Below are positions 1-7,730 of a stretch of DNA of 64,000 bases, one piece after another. A program made the translations under genes and the position numbers. A model generated the notes under the pieces. It had not been told where the DNA came from, did not search any database, and saw only the letters and a list, made by a program, of their open reading frames with translations. Position 1 is the stretch's first letter; each line of letters starts with the position of its first letter. Origin of the DNA: Paenibacillus terricola (GTDB lineage: Bacteria; Bacillota; Bacilli; Paenibacillales; Paenibacillaceae); assembly GCF_014779765.1 (NCBI RefSeq), contig NZ_JACXZA010000003.1:372001-436000 (forward strand), written 5' to 3'.

Positions 1-1313
1 ACCGGACCAATCGCACCTGTATCCGACTTCGTGTACAAATCCCAGCCGTCATCGACGTTGTACGCTGAGATACAGCCATCAAACACGTTGCCAGGTCCAA
101 CCGTCAGCTTCGCTGCGAAGCCGTCTGCATCTTCCCCGTTATCCGGATCGTAGTTGTCGTGGGAGTAGGAATTGATGATTTCGTTGTATTTCGGCCAATC
201 TGCAAAGCCGACGGACGAGTTATAGCGACCAAGCTGAAGACCCGTATCACGGTTGTGGTCCGTCTCTACATTCTCGAGCCGGTTGTAATTGCCGCCGACA
301 TAGATCCCGTTATCGCCAGCGCCCGTTACACGAATGTCTTTTACGAGCCAGTAGTGACCGAACACTTGCAGGCCGCGCTGCGAGGAATCGAAGGATTCAC
401 CGGAGAAATCAAGCACCGGCTTCTCGCCGTTGTAAGCTGCAATTTGTTTGCGGGAGCTCGTCGAAGCACCGCTGTTATCGCGCTCGATCGTCAGCGGCGA
501 GTAGTAGCTGTACGTACCGCCTCGGAGGTAAATCGTCTTGCTTGCGGCAATCTTCGTTAATGCCGCTGCCAGTGTCGTTGGCTGGCTGAGCGTGCCTGGA
601 TTGCTAGCTGAGCCGTTCGGCGCAACGATGAGATCGCCTGCTGCCGGTGTCGTTGTGCCAGTTCCTGTACCAGGATCTGTCGGTGTTGAGCCGGAACCGG
701 ACAGGTCCGAGACGACGATATCGTCATATTTCGTTGCCGTCTTGAAGGCGACAAGCCCCACGGCACCATTCGTTAGAGACGAATCGGTAGCCGACAACTG
801 GAGGACGCCGTTGACGAACATTTTGATCGAGCTGCCGTTCATCTCCAGCTTGATCGTATACCAGGTCCCTGCGGACAGCGCGTAGGATTTGGATGTGAGC
901 GTCGTACTGGAACCGCTTACTTTTTTGCGCAGCTCCAGTGTTCCGCCGTTGCTATTATCGAACGATGCTGCATAGTAGTTGTTGCCGTCTGTGTAGCGTC
1001 CTGCCAGGTAGATCCGATTGGAGCCGTTAAAGCTGTCGACCTTGATCCGCGACTGCACGCTGTAGTTGGTCCACGATGCACTGCCGCCTGATGTCCGACC
1101 TTCCGAGGTCGAGGATTGGTAATACGAATAATTGCCGTTGTCCTGCACGACCGACCATGTACCCGTCGTTGGCGTCCAGCCATTCGCATTGCCGTCATCG
1201 AAGTTGTCGGTGAACAAATCCGCTGCCTGAACCGATCCTCCAGTCCACATCCCTACCGCCATGACTGCCGCCAGCAGTCCTCCACCTATTCGTTTGTTCA
1301 ATCGCTTCGTCAT
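1..1313 (-). CDS. Secreted pectate lyase, polysaccharide lyase family 9 (3' end beyond window)
   Basis: Cleaves polygalacturonate by beta-elimination outside the cell. The visible 437 codons start at an ATG behind AAGGAGG and encode a signal peptide (about residues 1-30, ending SVQAA). A jelly-roll/LamG-like domain follows (about 31-200), then a TPTDPGTGTGTTT linker and a right-handed beta-helix. The motif DNYDPDNGEDADGFAAKL near residue 390 is characteristic of PL9; Lys402 in it corresponds to the catalytic base of that family. The repeated short strands (GGTYSYYSPLTI, GNYNRLENVETDHN) fit a parallel beta-helix. The gene is transcribed leftward and leaves the window before its stop. Family assignment is from recognised motifs; substrate is inferred. 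Confidence 0.9.
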   Translation of the reverse strand, partial: MTKRLNKRIGGGLLAAVMAVGMWTGGSVQAADLFTDNFDDGNANGWTPTTGTWSVVQDNGNYSYYQSSTSEGRTSGGSASWTNYSVQSRIKVDSFNGSNRIYLAGRYTDGNNYYAASFDNSNGGTLELRKKVSGSSTTLTSKSYALSAGTWYTIKLEMNGSSIKMFVNGVLQLSATDSSLTNGAVGLVAFKTATKYDDIVVSDLSGSGSTPTDPGTGTGTTTPAAGDLIVAPNGSASNPGTLSQPTTLAAALTKIAASKTIYLRGGTYSYYSPLTIERDNSGASTSSRKQIAAYNGEKPVLDFSGESFDSSQRGLQVFGHYWLVKDIRVTGAGDNGIYVGGNYNRLENVETDHNRDTGLQLGRYNSSVGFADWPKYNEIINSYSHDNYDPDNGEDADGFAAKLTVGPGNVFDGCISAYNVDDGWDLYTKSDTGAIGP

Positions 1314-1401
1314 TATTACGCCTCCTTCTTGGTTAACGCAATGATCGTTCATTCGCAGCCAGCTTTCATTGTGAATAGAATAAAGCAGGCATGATACTCA
1401 T

Positions 1402-1417
1402 CATGACACCTGTCATG
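1402..1417. promoter_or_regulatory. Perfect palindrome upstream of the pectate lyase
   Basis: CATGACA-CC-TGTCATG is an exact inverted repeat with 7-bp arms, 89 bp upstream of the pectate lyase start. It could be an operator for an unidentified regulator. No regulator gene is adjacent, so function is inference. Confidence 0.4.
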
Positions 1418-1681
1418 TCTCCTGAATGCCAGCTGCACGTTTGGTTCTGCTTGCGAATCTTAAGTGCTGCTCCTCCTTTCATGTGGGCTAATATTGAGCA
1501 CTTGCTGTCAGCCCCCCTGCCGACATCTGTATCATAACAGCATGGCTTTGCATTACTGCAATAATCATGTGCTCACATTCGCAGCAGGGCGAGTGGCAGC
1601 AAGGGTTTGCGTTAATGTTTAATGCTGCTTATTATCTTAATCTCAGGTCAGAAACAAGTGCCCATTTTGCCCGGTACATCG
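1418..1681. other. Intergenic region between pectate lyase and gerE
   Basis: Non-coding as far as can be seen. It holds the divergent upstream regions of the pectate lyase (minus) and gerE (plus). A GAAAGGAGGAG stretch on the minus strand near 1480 resembles a ribosome site, but no convincing open reading frame follows it. Confidence 0.5.
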
Positions 1682-1710
1682 CACCATCCGTTCGTCTATT
1701 TCATAAGATA
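1682..1710 (+). promoter_or_regulatory. Sigma-K promoter of gerE
   Basis: AC at 1683-1684, 17 bp spacer, then CATAAGATA at 1702-1710. This matches the sigma-K consensus (AC, about 17 bp, CATANNNTA) without mismatch. It lies 60 bp before the gerE start, and sigma-K is the known factor for gerE in Bacillus, so position and sequence agree. Confidence 0.75.
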
Positions 1711-1770
1711 AGTTGACTGTATCCCTTAACCTTGTTAAACCATACAAACCCGAGCAAGGAGGGGTGACAC

Positions 1771-1995
1771 TTGAAGGGCAGCGACCACAAGAGCAAATTT
1801 TTGTTGACACATCGTGAACGTGAGGTATTCGAGCTGTTGGTACAGGACAAAACAACAAGAGATATTGCTCAGCAACTGTTTATCAGCGAGAAAACCGTGC
1901 GTAATCATATTTCAAACGTAATGCAGAAATTGAACGTCAAAGGTCGTTCACAGGCAGTTGTCGAGCTGATCAAGCTTGGGGAGTTACAGATCTAA
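1771..1995 (+). CDS. gerE: Sporulation transcription factor GerE
   Basis: A 74-residue LuxR/FixJ-type helix-turn-helix protein with no receiver domain, the full length of Bacillus GerE. Residues 12-28 (LTHREREVFELLVQDKT) and the recognition helix region SEKTVRNHISNVMQKL are nearly identical to the B. subtilis protein as I recall it. GerE acts late in the mother cell, switching coat genes on and some sigma-K genes off. The start is TTG at 1771, eight bases behind AAGGAGGGG. A sigma-K promoter lies upstream. The neighbours are carbohydrate enzymes, so it appears to be a single-gene unit. Its presence shows a spore former. Confidence 0.97.
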   Translation: MKGSDHKSKFLLTHREREVFELLVQDKTTRDIAQQLFISEKTVRNHISNVMQKLNVKGRSQAVVELIKLGELQI

Positions 1996-2083
1996 TCATC
2001 GTTGATCTTATAGATCCTGATTCGTTATGGAATCGGCCTTCATGTTTGTGTTTCTGTTATGGAGACATGAATGTGGAGGTTTT

Positions 2084-2137
2084 TTTGATGCAAAAAATCC
2101 CCGCGCAACGAGTCCAAACGGACCCGCTGTGCGGGGA
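2084..2137 (-). terminator. Intrinsic terminator of the SLH/GH43 gene
   Basis: On the minus strand, CCCCGCACAGCGGGTCC and GGACTCGTTGCGCGGGG form a long hairpin with a GTTT loop and one imperfect segment, followed by ATTTTTTG. It begins 43 bp after the stop of the arabinanase gene. Confidence 0.85.
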
Positions 2138-2179
2138 TCAATACTTAGTACCAATTACTTATAATTACTCCAGTGAAGC

Positions 2180-5100
2180 TTATGGTGTTGCGGGTGTTGC
2201 AGTCGCTTCAGCAATCAGGGCTTTGACTTCATTCTCCGACAGCACGCGGTCAAACACTTGAAGCTCGTCGATACTGCCTTTTAATGGTTCATCCCAGTAG
2301 TTAACGCCGACTGCGAACAGTGCGTTATCCGTCTTAAATACGTTCGGGAAGTTCGTGCCCGTGTACTTGGCAACGCCATCAACATAAACGGTAGCCGTTC
2401 CGTTGTTGACCGTGAAGGTCAAGTTGACCCATTGGTTGGTTGGAATTTGAACAGCGGTCGATGCATCATACCAGCCTGTGCCCAAGTTCGAGCCCGACCA
2501 AAGCATGGTTGGATTTCCTGCTAGACCGCCGCGCGGCAGCATGCTGATCCATGAGTTTTCCGTTGCAGCTCCGAAGAAGCTAGTCGAGTACGCTTTACCT
2601 TGCTGCAAATTGATAAAGAATGAAACGGAATAGGTGTTGCCAGAAATTAAACCATCCTGCAGACGAATACCGGAAGTTCCATCGAACACCGCTGCTTGAC
2701 TCGATGCACCAACACCAGTACCGTAACTAATCGTTCCGCCTGTGTTGTTTGCTCGATTTCCTGTTATAGTACCTGCGCCATAACCAGTCGAATCCTGCAA
2801 ATCACCTTCAAACTTATAATGTGCAATGGCACCTTCCGTTACATAGAGCGTGTATGACGCCGTCTTATCGCTGCCGTCCGTTGCTGTTGCAGTAATCGTT
2901 GTCGTACCAGCAGTCAAGCCCGTTACACGACCCGAAGCGTCAACTGCTGCTACTGTCGAATCCGACGATGTCCAATTCAGCGTTTGATTACCAGCGAATT
3001 TCGGCGATATACTCATCGTCTGCGGAGCAAATGTATTGCCTACTGATACCCGTTTCTCCGTAAAGCCAAGATTGATCGAGTCAACCTTCACTGATTCATC
3101 GAACACCATATCTCTAACTTCTTTGGAAGACAGTACACCTTCATATATGCGAAGATCGTCGATCAGGCCTTTGAATGGATCATCCCAGAAGTTCACTCCA
3201 AGTCCGATGAAGCCATTGCTAGTTGTGAATACGTTAGGGAGACCCGATCTAGAAACCTTCTTAACTCCGTTCACATACAACGTTGCAACACCATTCTCGA
3301 CCGAAAGAGCGATATGGCTCCATTCGCCGCTTGAAACTGTAGTTCCAGACTGATAGTCGTAATATTGTCCGCCGTTAGTATTATCATGAGCCCATAAGAA
3401 AGTACCGCCCCAACCTTGTGGCAGCAAGCTTATCCAATTGTCCCCATCCGTTCCGCCAAAGAAGGCCGGTGTTGCTCCAGAGACAACTTCGTGCGGTTTC
3501 ACCCAGAACGAAACCGAATAGCTATTGCCTTGAATCAATCCATCGGGCAGACGAACGCCGGAACTGCCATCGAACTGAGCTGCAGTGCCATCGATTCTAC
3601 CTGCCCCGTACGAAATTGTTCCGCCTGTATTATTGATGCGATTTCCGGTAATTGTTCCAGATGCGTTTGTAATATCGTCTTTCAGGTTATTCTCGAAATT
3701 ATAATTCGCCTTTAAAGTAGCGATCGCCATCGGCTTAACTGTTACCGTAACCGTCTTAGTAACCGTCGTCGAGCCTTTCGTTACGGTTGCAGTCAGTTCG
3801 ACAACGCCAGCTGGCTCGTTCGATTCCGGACGAGTTACAGCGCCAGTTGCGGACACCACACTAGCATTAGATGTCTGCCAAGTGATTGACGTATGACGTG
3901 TGCCAACCAGCGGAAGCTTCAAGTCAGACACAACATTGGTCAAATCCCCGAGGTCGGAAACGACACCGTTCACTACGTCGTCCACAACCTGCTGCTCCGT
4001 CTCATCCTGCAGCTTGCTGCCCCAGATCGTGATGCCTTTGTCAGACATTGCCGTGAACGTCAGCACAGTCCGCTCCGACGTACCGTCCCATTCGCGTACG
4101 AATACGCCTTTGTACGTCGCACCGCCAACTGTAATCTCCGCCTCGTTGTCGCCCGTCAGACTCCAAGTGCCTTGTGCGTCACTTGTTACCGTGTGATCAG
4201 CATTCAATTGAATGAATGTTGAAACCGTCGGTTTATTCGATTTGGTCGTTGTGCTGCCATGATTAATGAACTTATATTCACCAGCAATCTCTTGCTCTGT
4301 TACTTGCCCTAACTTCTCGCCCGTATAACGATATGGCGATACGATCGGCCAGTTGTCTTCGTTCAAGAACATCTGATGAACGCGAACCTCATGCCCCTCG
4401 CCTTGGTTCGGGAATCGAGCGTGGAAGATCAGGAAGTATTGGCCCGTCTTCTCGTCAATGTAGAGGGAGTTATGGCCTGGCGATAGGTATCCAATGCCAT
4501 TGCCCGTACCAGGATCACCCGGAAGGCGCTCGAACAAGTAGTTGCCCATCATTTTGTTACCGTAGTCATCATTAATGGCGCTTGAATCCGGCATAACTGC
4601 AGTGTTGCCTTGCGCGTCAAGGAATGGACCTGTTGGCGAAGTCGAACGGAACAACCGCATGTTGTAGCCGCCATCCGAACCTAAACCACCATAAGTCACT
4701 GTCAGGAAGTAGTACCCCGTGCTCTTGTCATATACAACAAACGGACCTTCTCCTGATTGGAAGTAACCGCCCGCAATCTTCGTACCGAAATAACGGTCAA
4801 TCATGCGGCCATCTTCGGTCTTGCCATCTGCACCTGGATAGATCGCTTCGCCTGTCGCTTTATCAATCTCGAGCGCGAAGATACCGCCAGACCAGGAGCC
4901 ATACACCATCCACAGCTTGCCTTCCGTATCATAGTACAGCGCGGGATCGATAGCGTTCGGGTACAGGTCGTTATTATACGAGCCATTCGAGTTGAACCAG
5001 CCGTTATTCTCGCTTGCCAGCACTTTATCTGTAATAAGCTCATCGATGTTCGTATTCGTCCATTTCTTATTGACTGTGCTGTCCTTATCCTTCGCATCAT

Positions 5101-6880
5101 CCTTCGTGAATCCAGAGTACATAATCGTATCCACGTACTTATACGGACCTTCAATATTTTGCGAAACAGCGTAGCCGATTGCCGAACGAATGTACGTCGA
5201 AGATGTGCAGTAGTACATGACATAAGCACCTTTGCTGCCATCCTCGTTCACGTAGTCCTTATTATAGAACGTAAACGGCGCCCATACCGAGAAGCCGCCC
5301 TTGCTATCTGCATCGTTCTCGCCAGCCCAAGCGAAAGAGCCTGCCAAGTTCTCTGACAGATTGCCGAACAGAACGTTATTCGGTGTCGTATAGCCGTTCG
5401 TGAAACGCGTCCAGTTCATCAGGTCGCTCGACTTGGCTGCCTCGATATGCGAACCGAATACGTAGAACTCGCCTGAATCCTTATCGACTGCGATCGAAGG
5501 GTCATGAACGGATACGTTCGTAAATGCTGGCTTCGTTACCGTGACACCCGAACCGCCAGTGCTGCCCGTATTGCCTGTATTATTTGTACCATTCTGGAAT
5601 ACAAGCTGTGCAGCTGCCTTCGGATCAGATGCGGTTACTTTGCCGGTGCCTTTGACTTGAATGCTGCCATCTACCTTGATGACAACTTCTTTCACTTCGC
5701 CCTTCTCGTCGACGTTAAGAACAGCTTGCTGCTGAAGAACCAGGTTATTAATAATGCCTGCGAGCAATTGGAGCTCTGGCGTCGTGAGTGCACGTACGTC
5801 TACTTGATCAAATTGACCTTCCAACTTAACCGTTGCGCCTGCAGACATCTTCTGGTCCAAAATAACCGATGCGAAGCCTTTGCCAGCCGCATCGTTCTCT
5901 TCAACCAGCTTCGCGCCGGAAATAACGAATGTTTGCTCGACCGTCGTATCGCCTTTCGTCACGACGCGGATCTGGCCGTTCTTTTTATCGATAATAATCG
6001 TCTTGATCGTTGAATCGCTCAGCTTAATGCTGTTGACGCCGCCGCCGTTAATATGTACTTGGCCTTTGACTGTAACGCGGTTAAGGTCAACGTCTCCTTC
6101 ACCAACGCCTGCGGTCAGATACAGATCGCCTTCGATTACGGTATCCTCGAGCACAACGCCAGGTTGGCTAATGACCATGTTGCGTGTTGTCAAATCCGCA
6201 TACGTTCCGGCTGCATTCACAATCTCGCCCGACAGGTTATTCATCATGCGAATCGCCTCAGCGCGCGTAATGGACTTGTCGCCGCCAAACGTTCCGTCTG
6301 GGTAACCGTTTACATATCCGCCGTTAACAAGCGTTTCGACAGCTTCCTTGCTCCATGCCGGCAGCGATGCAACATCGGTCAGCGACGTCGCTGCTGTTGA
6401 TGCAGCCAGTTCAAAAGCTCTGTACAGCATGACCGCCGCTTCTTTGCGGCTGATTGGAGAATTCGGATGAACCGATCCATCGCTATAGCCTTGGATAATA
6501 CCCGCAGCGACAGCCTTCTCGAATGCTTGATACGAATAATCCGTTGCTTTGAGATCAGTGAACGAAACGGAAGATTTGTCTACCAAATTAAATACACGGT
6601 CAAGCAATACAACAAACTCAGCCCGCGTAATGGCTTGGTTCGGCTTGAAAGTCCCATCGGCATATCCATTCAGCAAATGCTTATTGAACCATGTTGCAAA
6701 ATCCTGCTCCGCCCAATGGCCGGCAACGTCCGAACCTAGCGCTGCGCTAGTGTTGGCTGCTGTTGGATTTGCATTGGCAGATGTGACTACCGGACTAATA
6801 TCGCTGGCGAAAGCGCTGGTCGGCAAGAGCATCGACGCCGTCAGCAGCATGGCTAGTTTACGTTTCATCGATTGATTCAC
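2180..6880 (-). CDS. Surface-anchored GH43 arabinanase with three SLH domains and two LamG modules
   Basis: A 1566-residue exported endo-arabinanase-like enzyme. Order: signal peptide (1-26, cut near AFA); three SLH repeats (about 51-95, 112-155, 175-215) that bind secondary cell-wall polymer; a beta-strand-rich segment (220-430); GH43 five-blade propeller (about 455-850); a lipocalin-like C-terminal domain typical of arabinanases (865-965); an atrophied Ig-like domain; LamG/concanavalin module; BIG2 domain; second LamG module. Asp460 (HDPSI) and Glu711 (SGEGPF) fit catalytic base and acid. The two LamG modules share GTITGNR and NNTGGTISYG, suggesting duplication. Start is GTG at 6880 behind AGGAGG (12 bp); an ATG four codons later is possible. 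Confidence 0.92.
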   Translation of the reverse strand: MNQSMKRKLAMLLTASMLLPTSAFASDISPVVTSANANPTAANTSAALGSDVAGHWAEQDFATWFNKHLLNGYADGTFKPNQAITRAEFVVLLDRVFNLVDKSSVSFTDLKATDYSYQAFEKAVAAGIIQGYSDGSVHPNSPISRKEAAVMLYRAFELAASTAATSLTDVASLPAWSKEAVETLVNGGYVNGYPDGTFGGDKSITRAEAIRMMNNLSGEIVNAAGTYADLTTRNMVISQPGVVLEDTVIEGDLYLTAGVGEGDVDLNRVTVKGQVHINGGGVNSIKLSDSTIKTIIIDKKNGQIRVVTKGDTTVEQTFVISGAKLVEENDAAGKGFASVILDQKMSAGATVKLEGQFDQVDVRALTTPELQLLAGIINNLVLQQQAVLNVDEKGEVKEVVIKVDGSIQVKGTGKVTASDPKAAAQLVFQNGTNNTGNTGSTGGSGVTVTKPAFTNVSVHDPSIAVDKDSGEFYVFGSHIEAAKSSDLMNWTRFTNGYTTPNNVLFGNLSENLAGSFAWAGENDADSKGGFSVWAPFTFYNKDYVNEDGSKGAYVMYYCTSSTYIRSAIGYAVSQNIEGPYKYVDTIMYSGFTKDDAKDKDSTVNKKWTNTNIDELITDKVLASENNGWFNSNGSYNNDLYPNAIDPALYYDTEGKLWMVYGSWSGGIFALEIDKATGEAIYPGADGKTEDGRMIDRYFGTKIAGGYFQSGEGPFVVYDKSTGYYFLTVTYGGLGSDGGYNMRLFRSTSPTGPFLDAQGNTAVMPDSSAINDDYGNKMMGNYLFERLPGDPGTGNGIGYLSPGHNSLYIDEKTGQYFLIFHARFPNQGEGHEVRVHQMFLNEDNWPIVSPYRYTGEKLGQVTEQEIAGEYKFINHGSTTTKSNKPTVSTFIQLNADHTVTSDAQGTWSLTGDNEAEITVGGATYKGVFVREWDGTSERTVLTFTAMSDKGITIWGSKLQDETEQQVVDDVVNGVVSDLGDLTNVVSDLKLPLVGTRHTSITWQTSNASVVSATGAVTRPESNEPAGVVELTATVTKGSTTVTKTVTVTVKPMAIATLKANYNFENNLKDDITNASGTITGNRINNTGGTISYGAGRIDGTAAQFDGSSGVRLPDGLIQGNSYSVSFWVKPHEVVSGATPAFFGGTDGDNWISLLPQGWGGTFLWAHDNTNGGQYYDYQSGTTVSSGEWSHIALSVENGVATLYVNGVKKVSRSGLPNVFTTSNGFIGLGVNFWDDPFKGLIDDLRIYEGVLSSKEVRDMVFDESVKVDSINLGFTEKRVSVGNTFAPQTMSISPKFAGNQTLNWTSSDSTVAAVDASGRVTGLTAGTTTITATATDGSDKTASYTLYVTEGAIAHYKFEGDLQDSTGYGAGTITGNRANNTGGTISYGTGVGASSQAAVFDGTSGIRLQDGLISGNTYSVSFFINLQQGKAYSTSFFGAATENSWISMLPRGGLAGNPTMLWSGSNLGTGWYDASTAVQIPTNQWVNLTFTVNNGTATVYVDGVAKYTGTNFPNVFKTDNALFAVGVNYWDEPLKGSIDELQVFDRVLSENEVKALIAEATATPATP

Positions 6881-6982
6881 GATTGGTTAATACCTCCTAA
6901 TAGGTGGTTGCTGTGAAGTGGTGCGGTAACCTATAACCTGCAATCGAGATCATAGTGTGCTGCTCTCATCACCTCCCGGTCA

Positions 6983-6996
6983 TAATAACGCTTACA
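6983..6996 (-). promoter_or_regulatory. cre-like site (CcpA) upstream of the arabinanase
   Basis: Minus-strand TGTAAGCGTTATTA matches the catabolite-response consensus TGWAANCGNTNWCA at all but one fixed position. It lies 103 bp upstream of the arabinanase start and downstream of the likely -10 box, a position where CcpA can block elongation. Confidence 0.55.
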
Positions 6997-7035
6997 ATAG
7001 TAAATGAAGGCGCATACAAACTGAGGATATTAACA

Positions 7036-7064
7036 ATATTATTACTTAATTAACCAACATTCAA
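7036..7064 (-). promoter_or_regulatory. Possible sigma-A promoter of the arabinanase gene
   Basis: Minus strand: TTGAAT (-35, 7064-7059), 17 bp spacer, TAATAT (-10, 7041-7036) in a very AT-rich stretch. Each box matches the consensus at four of six positions. The boxes are moderate; the spacing is ideal. Confidence 0.4.
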
Positions 7065-7207
7065 GCTATTTTTATTAATAAATATATTAATCTGAATATG
7101 AAGGACTTTGTCGATAAATGCGTTAGGTTTGCACAAATATAAAAAGCCTCAGCGCATCACGCGCCAAGGCTCTTCGTTATCCAGAAATCCCCATTACAGT
7201 AGGGTTT

Positions 7208-7595
7208 TTAGAATGGGAACTTACGCTCTTCCTTCTGAACGGAAATCCATTTGGACGTTGTAAATTGTTCGAATCCGATCTCGCCGTGGTAGCGGCCAAT
7301 GCCGGAAGCTTTCTCTCCACCGAACGGTGCATTCATATCCATGTTAATCATGGTGTCGTTTACATGCGTCATACCGCTCTCGATCGCGGAAGCGAATGTC
7401 ATGGCGCGGTCGAGGTCGTTGGAGAATACAGCGCTGGACAGACCGTATTCCGTATCGTTCGCGATTGCCAACGCTTATTCATCCGTATCGAACGGAACGA
7501 TCGTTGCAATCGGTCCAAAAATCTCTGTGCCCGCAAGCTTCGACTTCGGATCCAATGCCTCGACCATCGTAATGATGATCGAGGCTTGTTCATTT
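7208..7595 (-). pseudogene. Aldehyde dehydrogenase remnant (C-terminal part, internal stop)
   Basis: The minus strand encodes the last ~125 residues of an NAD-dependent aldehyde dehydrogenase: LAGTEIFGPIATIVPFDTDE, a TAA stop near 7475, then in the same frame ALAIANDTEYGLSSAVF, NAPFGGEKASGIGR and the C-terminal SVQKEERKFPF. The stop stands where the family usually has Glu, so a single G-to-T change (GAA to TAA) would explain it. The N-terminal ~360 residues, with Rossmann fold and catalytic Cys, are missing; homology fades near 7595, at the start of the regulatory region of the rightward htrA-like gene. It cannot be active. Confidence 0.85.
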
Positions 7596-7603
7596 TCAAG
7601 AAA

Positions 7604-7658
7604 CGTTCAGGTTCGTTTTATGAAGCTTAAAGGTTCATTTAAGACTCGATTAAGGTTC
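7604..7658 (+). promoter_or_regulatory. Tandem 11-bp direct repeats upstream of the htrA-like gene
   Basis: Five consecutive 11-bp units: CGTTCAGGTTC, GTTTTATGAAG, CTTAAAGGTTC, ATTTAAGACTC, GATTAAGGTTC. Units 1, 3 and 5 end in AGGTTC, and units 3-5 share a TTAA core. An 11-bp period is typical of OmpR/PhoP-class response regulators binding head-to-tail; in Bacillus, htrA genes are controlled by such a regulator (CssR). The regulator here is inferred. Confidence 0.5.
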
Positions 7659-7730
7659 AGCCGTCATGATGAAGACACAAACAAATCCCGTGAACAAGCA
7701 ATGAACAAACGGGCAGAGGAGGAAATAATC

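Noticed and set aside
1360-1476. 38-codon minus-strand frame near GAAAGGAGGAG
   Set aside because: The ribosome-like sequence lies inside the frame rather than before its ATG, and the peptide has no recognisable feature.
2046-2261. 71-codon plus-strand frame after gerE
   Set aside because: It crosses the terminator hairpin of the arabinanase gene and shows no protein-like pattern.
7299-7730. Upstream extension of the htrA-like reading frame
   Set aside because: It runs antisense over the aldehyde dehydrogenase relic and through the 11-bp repeats; the only good ribosome site is directly before 7731.
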